Part shown: positions 12,001-21,900 of the stretch, piece after piece
Layout of the letters: every line of letters begins with the position of its first letter
Position numbering within the stretch: the stretch's first letter is position 1
DNA from: a virus
Strand: one strand, 5' to 3'
Virus record (IMG/VR): IMGVR_UViG_3300021368_001403
Location: 1 to 54,087 of that record
Length of the DNA stretch: 54,087 nucleotides
Program-made: the position numbers and the translations under genes
Notes under the pieces: generated by a model
Told to the model about the DNA's origin: nothing
Database searches by the model: none
The model's input: only the letters and a program-made list of their open reading frames with translations

Positions 12001-14137
12001 CAAAGAGAGTTTTTACCATCAAAATTTTATTTGTGGTAAACATTCCATCAGATGGACCTTCTACAACTCCATAGGCACCACTTTCTAAACCATAGACATA
12101 CTTACCAGATGCAAATCTACCGTCTGCGATAATAACATCATCAAGAAGAATCTTAGTGAAGAATTGTGGGTCAAAATAAGATAACCCAAATGTCGTATTA
12201 TATACAGCACTTCCATTCTCCAATCTACCTTTAGAAATTACAGAATCAGAATCTTCATTAAATCCACTTCCTCTTTCAAGTAATGTAAAATTACTTGGTT
12301 TAGCAAGACCAATTACAGGGGTAATCGTTTCGTTATAATCAACAATTGTACCAAAAGGAGTATTACCATTAATGGCATCATTCTCAGATAAGTAAAGCTC
12401 TCTGTATTTTGATCCAGAAGATGTATCATACTCTAAGAAGTATGAATCTAGATAATCCTTTCTTCCAGTAATAGTAAGTTCAAGGAATGTTACACCTGAA
12501 CTTGTGTTTACTTCAATTCTATTAACTTTTGAAAATGCTAATGATTTTACAGAATTAACTACAGATGGTTCTCCGATATCAGTTCTAGTCTGAACAAACC
12601 ATAAAGTTCCCAAAACTGATTCAAAATTAGCATCAGATAGAGTTGAGAATGTATTTGCATAGAATGTATCAACATTGATATAAATGGTTTTAATACCAGA
12701 ATTTACATCAAAGAACTGGCCGCGGCGACTTAAAGTTTGTTTTGAATCATTATCATCTTCAGTATTGTTTAAACCAATACTTCCGTCATTAAAATTACTA
12801 CAAAGGAATACATTAGGATATGCAGTTAATTCAGAACCCTCAGCATTTAATGGAATTGTTCCAAATGTATTAGTTACTTTGTAAGTAGGAAGACCTTTAG
12901 TCTTAAGTCTGATATCGTCTCTGTTTAAAGTTTCTCTTGCTTTATTAACAGTAATATACTTTGTCTCTTTATTGACAATTTCATATCCTTTAATATATGC
13001 TTTTCCTGGTCCAATACTAGCAACTAACTTTTCTTTTGCTGATTGTAACTCAAGACCATTAACTAAACCAAATTCATCTTGACCATAAACACCTAGATTA
13101 CCACCTTCCTGATAATATTCACGAACATCTAATGAGAAATTATCAACTACATAATCTCCAGACTCATCATATGTTCTTCTTGCAAGAGTCTGCTCTAATA
13201 AGTTATAATCAGTTTGAGATACAATACTTTGTACAGATCCTAGACGAACTGCTAAAAGTTGAATAAAATTCTTATCTGTAATCTGAGATAAAGAATAATT
13301 TACTAGATTTAACTTAATCTGTAATCTATGGGCACCAGGAGCAGTATAATTATTAGACCCGATAGCATTATCATATAAAGACTCATCTTCTTCAGGAGTT
13401 GAGATGTCTTCAGTAATCTTAAAACCAATTTTTGCAGATGGTTTATTATAATAACGATCAATGACTAGTAATTGAGAATCGTTCTTAACAAAATAACCAT
13501 TGACAAAATAAATTCCTTCTTCTACTTTTACAGCAGAAGCATATCCCATAGCGGGACTTTCTAGAGATGTAGTTTCAAAAGTGTCTGGATTGGTAACTTC
13601 AATACTAGTTGGAAGAACACTTCCATCAGTTCCAACAACTAATAAAGGTGCATTAACCCCGTCTACTACTTCTAGGGTTTCACCTTGTCTAAAAGTCTCT
13701 TCGTTTCCTGCATCACCACTATTAGTATAGTTGACATATATTACATCAGAAGCAGTCTCAGACGCCGTATATGCTTCCACAACAGTTGCAACTACACCAG
13801 AGGTTAATCCTCTAAGTGTTTGATCTTTAAGACCGCTTACGTCGTATTTCTTGTATACGATTTGACCGTCTTGATTGACAGGAATTTCTGATACAGATGA
13901 TAATTTAACAAAATTAAGTTTGGTGTTTAAACCCACCTCACCAGGAATAACAAGTTCGCCTTGTTTGAAAGCGTACTTACCAAACTGTTCAATCTGATTT
14001 TGTAAAATAGATTGTAACTGAGTTAATTCCCTCGCCTGAATAGAGTACCCAGGACGGAATAAAACTTTGTAGAAATTTTTGTCCTGGTCAAAATCGTCGT
14101 AGAACGGTGCTACGTTCAGGTTAGTCTTTTGGGGCAT
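6020..14137 (-). CDS. Giant virion structural protein with N-terminal DUF4815-like domain
   Basis: 2705 residues. The N-terminus (NLNVAPFYDDFDQDKNF, then FRPGYSIQARELTQLQSI and Q-E-Q-F-G) matches what I remember of the DUF4815 family found in fibre or baseplate proteins of T4-like marine phages. The remainder is mostly beta-rich and low in charge, with recurring units of the form SGSxYxxPPxVxINGxGxG (for example near residue 2000). A helical stretch near residues 1360-1400 (RRYTMRDIGKLEKRIERLEYYTLL) probably trimerises. It lies 25 bases after gp8 and before the 69-residue gene. By position it could take the place of T4 gp9 or gp10, but I see no similarity that proves it. Being a virion protein is well supported; its exact role is inferred. 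Confidence 0.8.
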   Translation of the reverse strand: MPQKTNLNVAPFYDDFDQDKNFYKVLFRPGYSIQARELTQLQSILQNQIEQFGKYAFKQGELVIPGEVGLNTKLNFVKLSSVSEIPVNQDGQIVYKKYDVSGLKDQTLRGLTSGVVATVVEAYTASETASDVIYVNYTNSGDAGNEETFRQGETLEVVDGVNAPLLVVGTDGSVLPTSIEVTNPDTFETTSLESPAMGYASAVKVEEGIYFVNGYFVKNDSQLLVIDRYYNKPSAKIGFKITEDISTPEEDESLYDNAIGSNNYTAPGAHRLQIKLNLVNYSLSQITDKNFIQLLAVRLGSVQSIVSQTDYNLLEQTLARRTYDESGDYVVDNFSLDVREYYQEGGNLGVYGQDEFGLVNGLELQSAKEKLVASIGPGKAYIKGYEIVNKETKYITVNKARETLNRDDIRLKTKGLPTYKVTNTFGTIPLNAEGSELTAYPNVFLCSNFNDGSIGLNNTEDDNDSKQTLSRRGQFFDVNSGIKTIYINVDTFYANTFSTLSDANFESVLGTLWFVQTRTDIGEPSVVNSVKSLAFSKVNRIEVNTSSGVTFLELTITGRKDYLDSYFLEYDTSSGSKYRELYLSENDAINGNTPFGTIVDYNETITPVIGLAKPSNFTLLERGSGFNEDSDSVISKGRLENGSAVYNTTFGLSYFDPQFFTKILLDDVIIADGRFASGKYVYGLESGAYGVVEGPSDGMFTTNKILMVKTLFGNFKSGETIRDEDNFSVRVAKDNTISHFVVNNRGSNYVDGSKLRIDGVEYDTSKVDLNIASGSIISDTVSNRELFNQEYAKPPVITVVQGSGGGNPNAAVITPILVRNSVVTYTPQNVKSFFCQYGSGNANKFTSDVEFNKEKFAEVTSITDFTFSGDQGRKYIECNGFGGDATKFVQQGDLIQFADEDSTIVRAIVQYSTKPEGVSKSRIYLDRSLPKGVSNGSVVRVRPSISNFNQGTLLYKTGSSQVSSIVADSEDSKIAYYLRRDFVATGVGGAGAITFAAQLPFGTQRFVSFSESNFLVTILDPGDAPDVVEGDIVYITADQVSIKASTDSASGLTSGSVTLNLPSTYFGTIPTGGQYPTLKLTSTLEVTKAKPRLKTAVVNKRIVIDSPGDMIIPLRGSDYDSESLTVYSYADVYKLRYVYEGSSSEPPVVDRNGNLVSGIDVTNRFTFDDGQRDTVYDLSRIVLKPGFESPAGQLVIAFDYFEHTKGDFCTVDSYLHEAGVGQEEIPSFNSPTLGKISLKDVLDYRPKVDNDSIISGFQDNALLSAANTRSFTGTGGVITSTPAPDSNLEFTFSFTQTQYLDRIDALFLDKKGQFIIKEGNSSLNPTRPDLISDAVPLYYMYVPAFTQSSKDVRITPVDNRRYTMRDIGKLEKRIERLEYYTLLSVLEQQALNMQIIDSSGVNRFKSGFIVDNFETHKIGSLRSLDYKCSIDTQQSVMRPQSKEDSFSLVEVNQRNDQRSISGYVKNGDRVTLPFTETKLLGNESATKTINPNPFVVLQYVGDAFIGPNVDSWYDTSVAPLVNDNNTNLYSIFLAKNELRDAFSSIYNSYKVNWLGASRSFFNINSFANVNSNISDSSVTTASVGSSSNISPENNEIGKGISTKGVGSNVVSTSLSFFARSIVVKFNINRLKPNTNISVFMEGRDIARWVNPDFRYTGIAGNSLSSFNSQVKTDDNGNASGIILVPAGLPPRENATWTGDINTVVYDEDADEMRFTTGVKTIRFTSSATDAPKDEVDSYAEVKFYATGLLPENPSSIVSTTPAFFKSNEGIQTTDSNTENPIKPNPLAQTFTVEGFDGGVFVTSVDLFFSKKSSTIPLRVYLTDIQSGKPGKNIIPGTQKILSPETYLRVVASETLTITRDEKVTGSKSNASGPISKVIDKNNTEVTPSTTGVFTLTNDQVYTLVLSNHNGKSFVQDENLSIPSLTESNNTNNTTSTLKIAKDSGRVTDLRVKNTGSDYDSAILTIESPQLPGGGNSTATVRVSGGKIYHTEIVLSGSEYTEPPAVIINGTGTGNAGAEIESFITIDSPAVRMGIAIDEDGVTQSTVATNFKFDYPIYLESDTEYSIVVETDSIDYLIWASKLGETDIATSTTVTTQPALGSLFKSQNTNNWTEDLFEDVKFKLNRAEFDTSRTASLLLTNSDLGYEKLDLNSIETNAESNTSATSSLFKNNNFIIKVNHSDNGFDSDKKSYVFFKNCLDVGGVAASQLNSRLYQVSNTGIDYYNIVSSSRASSNSFGGGSSILASYNRKFEKLHAIVPYLSFGSTDVKSFIQTTNVSPVDDNVNTFTSYSQTGYEKTFLNEDVFFINQKMIASRVNEIINNLDRSLTYKLDFSSSSTHLSPIVDLSRATVKTITNRVENATGSEDRFGRRKQILEFYPVYNFIVSGIDTTSEVIQSGQTIAGSTTNASGEIIKVVGTAVFVKLKTTNAFTPGEQVSFSNQTFAGTTTVALTGASKVVFQIPNITVPPTYVTARNPSVLAQTYDNKITGKIVLWNQKSSELTLINDKQPLSDDYTGAIVESAAFTRNASVDAQNEDIFRVGDILSYQDQPSDEHNFIEISRITYSDGIDYISDNQSKNSSSVAKYITKEIAIQNPGTSIDVKTTVNVSDIENIKVLYRIKKSSSQENFDDVEWVYFNETGSPDVEVIATSENSISGISEKQDSYQELSYSVENLPEFSSFAIKIVMKSNNPAFVPKVQDLRAVASY

Positions 14138-14162
14138 CTCGCACGATCTCTAAATCAACTGA

Positions 14163-15929
14163 TCAGAATTCAATTACTAGTTTAATGTCCTCAATTTGAT
14201 CAGGAGCTCTAGTAATCTCTCTTCTATTCTCTATGTATACGATTTCTCCAGAGTTTGGTTCTAATTCTGGCGCTGCCATGCCACCTGTAAAGGAGATATC
14301 GGAAAGAACTGCATTTTGGGAAGTATCTACGGTTCCAGAAGCAGTGGAAGTAGAACCAACAACAGCATTTGAAGCATTAGATTCAAACGCTAAAACTTTA
14401 CCGCCATCGGTGTCAGTAGAAGCAGATTGATAATACTTTAGAATACCATTAGTAGCATCCCATGATACTACGGTTCCTTTCGCAGTTCCACCAGTTACAG
14501 TTTGAGTAATTACCTCATCTGAAACATAGTCAGCAGTAGCACCATTAATTTTTAGTACATTTGTACCACGTAGAGTACTTGCGGAAGCAAAAGTAGTAGT
14601 ACCATACTCATATGGGTCTTGAATGATACCAATGCGACGGAAATCGTTATCTACTGGGAAGTCTCCTTGACCTTCATCATAGGTAAGACGAATATTGGTC
14701 ATCACACGCTTAGAGAACAACTCATCTTCTGCATGAGAACCATGACCACCTTCTGGAGAAATAACTGCCTCAATAGATGCAGTTCCTGCAAATGCACCAG
14801 CAGCTGCAGTTAGACCAGTGTCAGTAAATACTGTTCCAGTTTGAAGAATAACGTTAGCATAAGTATAACCACTACCAGCAGCATACATTTCGGTGCCTGT
14901 AATAGTTCCAGAACCATCAGTCTCTAGTTTAACAATTGCTCCGTTACCATCTCCTTGAACAGCAGTATACAAAGTAGATGATGCAGGAAGTGCAACACCA
15001 GCATCACGAATTACTGATACATTAATGGAACCAGCAACAGCAAGTGCTTCAACTGCAGTTCTTGATGCATCACCTGAAGAGGCAATAGGCATAAAGTCAG
15101 AAGAAAGGAATGAAAGAACGTCTGCTGTAGGAAGTGTAAACATGTGCTTCCAAATATAACCAGCAGTTCCTGATGGTTCGGTATACAACCCAGTAGCAGC
15201 ATCAAATGTTCCTTGTCCAGCAGAAGGTTGTGACTTTGGTTCGTAAGTAGCGTTTTGACCAGTTGGATTTGCTGGTGATTCGCCGTTGTATAGGCATTTG
15301 AACACTTCGTAAGTAGCGTTCATTACATAAAACTTGGAATTAGATAGTGAACTAGATCCTAGTGCAGTTTCAACACCAATAGCTCCGCCACCACCTGGAG
15401 TTGGGGAGTAGTTTGGACGGTACATATCAAACTTGGGATTCAGCGCAAGGTTCCAGTTGTAACGGGGAACTACAAGGCGTGCAAATGGACCAGTGACTCT
15501 CTTGGCAGCAATCAGTTCTTCATATACAGATCTCTTCTCAGAGAAGTTGTCTAGTGGCATTGGAGGTACATCTTCCGTACCATATCTGTATACACCACTC
15601 TTAGCAGTAGCACCACTAGTTCCGCCAGTAACCGTTGTTCCAAACGCTGGAGTAGTAGTTGGTGTTGGTAAGATAGTGTTAAGCAGTACACTGTTAGAAT
15701 ATACAGCAGCAACTACGCCACTCCATCCACCACCGCTTACAGTTTCTCCAACTTGGAATGTTCCACTTACATTAAAGATTTCTAGGTAAGCATCCCACTT
15801 AGAGGATCTTCCAACGAAGAAATACATTCGGGTACGCGCTGCATCTGCATCGTTCGTACCTTCTGTTAAAGATTCTAGAAATTGCTTCGCATTGAAGATT
15901 CTAAATTTTTCTGAAATAATAGCTGCCAT
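14163..15929 (-). CDS. 8: Baseplate wedge subunit gp8
   Basis: 588 residues starting MAAIISEKFRIFNAKQFLES, followed by an N-terminal MYFFVGRSSKWD segment characteristic of cyanophage gp8-like proteins. In T4, gp8 (334 residues) is a dimeric wedge component bound to gp7 and gp10. This protein is about 1.75 times as long, with Gly/Thr-rich beta insertions such as FQVGETVSGGGWSGVV and TVTGGTAKGTVV. Its place directly after the gp25-gp6-gp7 series matches the T4 gene order. It has its own double late promoter about 40 bases upstream, so it can be made at high level independently of gp7. Assignment rests on order and the N-terminal signature; the extra domains may be surface decorations. Confidence 0.8.
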   Translation of the reverse strand: MAAIISEKFRIFNAKQFLESLTEGTNDADAARTRMYFFVGRSSKWDAYLEIFNVSGTFQVGETVSGGGWSGVVAAVYSNSVLLNTILPTPTTTPAFGTTVTGGTSGATAKSGVYRYGTEDVPPMPLDNFSEKRSVYEELIAAKRVTGPFARLVVPRYNWNLALNPKFDMYRPNYSPTPGGGGAIGVETALGSSSLSNSKFYVMNATYEVFKCLYNGESPANPTGQNATYEPKSQPSAGQGTFDAATGLYTEPSGTAGYIWKHMFTLPTADVLSFLSSDFMPIASSGDASRTAVEALAVAGSINVSVIRDAGVALPASSTLYTAVQGDGNGAIVKLETDGSGTITGTEMYAAGSGYTYANVILQTGTVFTDTGLTAAAGAFAGTASIEAVISPEGGHGSHAEDELFSKRVMTNIRLTYDEGQGDFPVDNDFRRIGIIQDPYEYGTTTFASASTLRGTNVLKINGATADYVSDEVITQTVTGGTAKGTVVSWDATNGILKYYQSASTDTDGGKVLAFESNASNAVVGSTSTASGTVDTSQNAVLSDISFTGGMAAPELEPNSGEIVYIENRREITRAPDQIEDIKLVIEF

Positions 15930-15965
15930 AGCACTAGTGCCTGTATAGTAAGACTGAATCCGAGT

Positions 15966-15983
15966 TATTTATATTTATTTATA
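15966..15983 (-). promoter_or_regulatory. Tandem T4-type late promoter before gp8
   Basis: On the minus strand two TATAAATA octamers (15983-15976 and 15973-15966) lie 10 bases apart, about 40 bases before the gp8 start codon. TATAAATA is the T4 late promoter consensus recognised by the gp55 sigma factor. A doubled copy one helical turn apart is unusual. Confidence 0.8.
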
Positions 15984-18900
15984 GGGCGTTTCTTAAGTAG
16001 TCTCCTACTGTATGCGATGAAACGGGTGACCCGTCCGCGCCTCTTGTGCAATTAAGAAAACGATCCGCCATCTTAGAGGTGTAGGAAATCTTTTCACCAC
16101 CAATCAAAATGGTTCCTGATGACGGGAATCTTGCTGTATTTGCATAGACTACCTCACCAGTAGCAAGATACGAAGGATTGCCTATATTAGGTAGATCTGA
16201 AGTATCTAGTTGAGACATATAATAGTTAATTGAGGAGTATCCTAGGTTAAATGGATACGCGGAAGAAGAAGAACCGTCAGAAGTAATTTCGTATGGTTCT
16301 AGTTCAGCAAGTTGAACTTCCGACACTGGATCACCACTTGGAGCAACAATATCTCCAAGATCCATGTATATACTATTCTCCCAATGATTAATATTATTGA
16401 AGAACGTTAAGTTCTCAAGATCTGGAGACCACATAGAGAATCCAACCTCAAGATACTCAGTTATATCAATTTCAAGTGAAACTACAATAGTATCTGATAC
16501 TAATTTAGGTTCAATAATAAGCATAATGTCCGCATCTACCTGTGTGGTAGGTCCCGCAATAGAAGAAGATCCTGCAAATGGATTGAAGAATCTATATTCA
16601 CGAGAGACATTGAACAGAGGAGCAGTATCAATACTCTTTTGAATTATTAGCGTTACATCATATCCAGATGGAATTGTTACGGAAGGATCAATAGTAACAA
16701 CTGGTAAATCAACTCCTTTGAGTTTATCAATAAATGTTGCTACAGCAACAGGAGAACTCTGACCAATTTGAGTTCCAATTCCAAGAGTATGGAATGTATC
16801 AATTTTTCTACCAGTACCTTTAATTATATCGTAAGACCTTGCAGTAACTACTCTTGGTGGTTCAGTATATCCAGATCCTTTTTTAGTTAGTACAATATCA
16901 ATAATTTGACCATTAGATACAACTACTTCCGCTCTTGCTCCTCCACCCTCTTGATTTACAGGAATGAAATGTAAAATAGGAGGAGAGTCATAACCATATG
17001 CCGTAGTTGGTTGTATAATTCCTTCATCATATAACAGTTGTAAATCCTTTTTATTCCACAATAATGCAGAAACGCTACCATTTTCAATTTCACAGGTAAC
17101 ACTAAGACCTACACCACTTACATCACCATTGTAATTAGTGGTAGTTACAGAACCAAAGAAAGTATTTGATACATCCTCTCCAGCATTATAATTTTTAGGA
17201 TTTGTGTATCTTGGTAACTCGTTAATAGTTCTAAACTCTTTCTCACCATCAATTCTAATAACATCTTTTGCATTTAAATTAGCAAGGAGACGTTTTCTTT
17301 CATAAAAAGACTCATCTGCACGTGGAGTTCCATATAACCAATTACCAGAGTTTCTTTGCATTCTATAGTCGTTATCAGAATCTCTAACAACTTCTACAGT
17401 ATTCGTAGTTCCAGATAACTCATACTCATCCGAAAAATTAGAATCTCCTGCAAAGAAAATATTACTAGCATCTACATCAGGATTATTTCCAGCTAATGTA
17501 ATAACTAAGGTTTGATCAGTTGTAGTATAGGATTTTAGATTACCAATAAACTTCTTAACATTTCCAACCTTTTGATAAGCAACTTGGAATTTATCATATG
17601 AAGTATTGAACCAAGAAACCCAATCAATAAAATTATTTGGTGATCCTGCATCACAAGTTAATTTAATTTCATTATAATAAGTATTTCTCTGGAAATCAAA
17701 TAGAGTTACAGTCTGGTCAATATCTCTACCATATAATAGTATAATTTCAATATTGTTTTCTCTAAAGATTTTTCTAGTAAATCTAATTGCAGGTCCTGTG
17801 ATTGTATAAGAAACACCATCACGCTGAAGAATACCATCTATGAATACAAAAGCAAACCTAGGATCATCAACAGTTTGAACTTTTTTATTACTAGAATTTA
17901 AAATTAGGAATGGTCCCCCAGAACCATCTAGTATACCAGACTTTTCAATTTCACATCTTAGATAGTTACCTACTCCATGTGCAAAGAATTTTTCAACTGC
18001 TAGAGGTTCCTGAACAGTTTTCGTATTCTCTCCTTGTCCCCAAATAGGAGGAGTATCAAACACAACCTTGTTTGGTACAGATGTTCTATCAATAGTGTAC
18101 GCAGGATCATGTTGCAATACACCACTTAGTGCAATAAACAGATTTTCGTTTGCTTCAGTGTCAACAGGTGTACCATCTTCATAATACAATTCAAATATTG
18201 TATTTTCTCCATTAATATAGTCTGGATATGATAGAGACGCAGTTTCTGGACCAGTAGTTAATGTTTGCCTTACATTTTCAAATAGTGAATCTAATGCAGA
18301 AGCTACTTCTTCACATTCTTTTAATTCAGTTAGTAGTAAAGGATCTGGAAGAATATTATAATTTGAATACGAAATAAACGTAGTCCAATATCCTGTAGAG
18401 TTTGCATTTTGTTCAACAGTATCTACTCTATCAGGACCACCTTCTAAAATAGATTCAATAATATCAATATAAGTTGTAATGGAACTAGCAACCTCAGCAC
18501 ATGCTGGTGATGATGAATCAATACGAATACTATCATCTGTTACATCACCCTGATTTCTCATTGCAGCAATCATTAGGTCACGCAATACCTTATGTGCATA
18601 GACTGTTTCATTAAGTTCATTCTTAATGAAATTAAGATCTCCATCAATAAAATAACTTTCAGCAAATTCTACAATTTTTCTATTGCCGCCGTACTTCAAA
18701 CTATAAACTACAGCATCAACTAATAACCCAAGATCTCTAGCACACTTTGTATCATAGTTAGTAGCAGCAAGAGCAAGATACTTTGTATTGATTGCATCAA
18801 TTGTAGATGTAATCATACTTGATTTATTTTTATGAATTAATGTTGATGCATCAAAGTAAGTACCAACATTTAATCCACTCCAAATAAACGACATATCTGC

Positions 18901-21900
18901 ATTACCAGATGGATCTGGTGTTATATCTACAGATTCATTACTTACCTGAATAGTTCTCTTATCAATGATGTCAGTAATGATAGTTCCTGCAGGGAATGCT
19001 CTTCCAGCACTTACCTTCATACCAATTGCCACATTGTCAGTATTAGATAACGTAACTTTATTAGTACCTGGAGTCCAAGATACTTGACGATCTGAGTAAT
19101 CCCAATTTCTAGCTGCCAGTTTACATAAACGTACTGCATAATCAAATGCATCAATAGTTGCCTCTAGTTCTCCAGAAATATAATCAAGAACTCCAGCATT
19201 GAAATATTTTTCAACGGCAAATAAAGTTTTCTGATTGCCACCAAATCTTAAGTCATGTTCTAATGCGTCTAATATGAGACCAATGTCACGATAACACTTT
19301 TCACTTAAATTAGTCCATGGAATTGATGTATATCTTGATTTAATATAACCTAGAGTTTCAGATTGTATAAACCTTCTATTTTGATTAATTTGATTTGCAG
19401 CGTCTATCCATGTACCAGAACGCTGGAAAATATTTTTAATCTTTTTAAGATATTTCTGATTTAGAGTGTCTGACTTAAATTGGAATCTTCTTCCATAGAA
19501 TAAAACACCAGGAACAGATTGACCATCTTTAGTAGTTGGTCCGATAGGTGGGTCAGCAAAAGTAATCTTATCGTTATTTACGGTGTATGCAATACCAGGT
19601 TCTTGTAATATACCATCAAGAGTAATTGTTAATGCCTGCTCATTATAAGGTATGATGCTATTACCATTTACATCAACAATATTGAAAACCGTTTTTCCTT
19701 GTAGATTTCCTTTATCTCCAAAATTACCATCAAAAGATTCTGTGAGATAAACTTCACCAGAAATAATTTCAGAAGTATTAAATGTTTCTTTGGATACAGA
19801 ACCAACGCCTCTTTCAACTTTCAAAGTATCCATGAGAACAATACTTTGAGTAATATTTTTCTTAGTGCTGATTACAGAGACTTTATTTACATCTGGATTC
19901 CAAACTTGTACAATACTTGTAGAAGTAAATGTACTATTACTATTCATCGCAGCATTTGATGAAGTTTCAAGTAATACCTCACCAAAAACTTTAAATCCAG
20001 CAGGATGTGTTGTTGACTTGATTAATGATCTCCAAGTATCAATAGAAGTCTTTGATTTAACCAGATATGAATAATCTTGATAATAGAATGAATCTGTGAG
20101 TCTTTGGTTTTGATCACTAACTTTTCCACTGTCAGATTGGAAATATCCTTGATTATCGTAGTAAGTAGTAATTTGAGGAGAAAACTCAGTATAACTAATA
20201 TTTTTTAAAATTGCAGTTTTATTTCTAGCAAGACCTTGAATTTCTTTATTCTTCCTAAAAACTCCAGATACTCTATCAACACTTAATCTACCAGATCTAA
20301 AAAATGTTATTCTAGCTCTTGCTACTTCTACACCATTAATCCTTTGAACGATAGTCTCTCCAATCGCAAAAGAATCGGGATCAAAATTAGATAGTGATAG
20401 AATATAGTTAGATCTAAATGTAGATGATAAAGTATCATCTCCATGGAAAGATCCGCCTGGATTAAAGACATTAACATTTCTAGGAACTCCAATGCCATCA
20501 CTATTAATAAGACACTGAACATCAGATTCTGCAATCTTAACTTCAGGAGCAGTAGTATATCCAGAACCAGAACTGATAATTTGAATACCTGTGATTTTAC
20601 CTTGATCTATAATCGCCTTTAATTTCGCATCTCCATCAACATAAACAATAGGTTTGGAATATCCACTTCCATTAGTTTTTACAGATACTCCAACAACTTC
20701 ACCATTAGAAATAGTGGATGTTGCTGTAGCTTTATTTGTTGGTATGATTCCTAATACAGAAGGAACTTTCTTATAATCATTACCAATATTGATTACCCTA
20801 ATGTCATTAATTTCTCCAACTGAGAATAATGATCGTGAAATATAATTGATTGTGCCACTTCCATCATTGGTAGCAGGTATACCAGTTTCATAAACAATAC
20901 TGTCACTTGTAATATAAAGTGCAGTCTTATCTCCCTGTAAAGGATCATTAATTACATTGATAAATGCCTCTTCAGAATTAACATTGTTTAACCTATCAAA
21001 GTAAAAATACTTTTTAAATGGAGATTCTACTTTTGTGTTATAATTGTTAGTAGCAATTCTTGGTCCAAATCCAAATTTAACATCAAGGGTATCATTTCCT
21101 CTAATTGCCTCTAATGTTTTTAGATTTAAATTCTTACTAGGTGAAAGAGCAAACTCAACATCACTCATTGATGAATGGGAACTATCAAAGATGTAGCGAT
21201 ATCCTTCTTTAATATCAATTAATTGATTTCTTGTAAAAGAGTTATTATCTAAAGAAAATTCAAAACAGCGAATAGGGTCTTCTACAGAAACAACCTCTGC
21301 AAGTCTCTGTTCTTGATCAAAAAATACTGTACTTAAATCAATTGGATTAATTGTACTAGTTGTTTGTCCATAATCATATGTAAATACAATTTTTTGTGTA
21401 TTAGGATTATAAGAAAGGATATTAGCATCTCCTACTGTAGTACCCACAGAAATAACATAACCAGCATTGTAAGATGATACCGAAGCACCATTAAAATGAT
21501 TTAATGGAACAGTTCCTCTAGATACATTAATTGATGTAGTTGAATTAACTACTCTAGAAAGAACAGTAATAATTTCATTTCCAATACGTAATTTATCACC
21601 AGGATTAATACCTACATTACTGTCAAGATTTACAACTGTCTCAGATAAAGCAAGACCAATATGATCAATATTGATCTGTACGGTAGGTGTAGTAGTATCT
21701 GTCTTACTAAGAGCTGTATCACCGATAGTTAAAATATCAAATAATTGATATCCAGTACCTTTATCAGTTAATGTAATAGATGTTACGCTACCTTCTGCTG
21801 AGACAACAACATTTGCTTTTGCTCCAGATCCAGAACCTCCAGATAACGCAATATCATTATATGTGTTAGCAGTATAATCTTCGCCACCATTTAATATACT

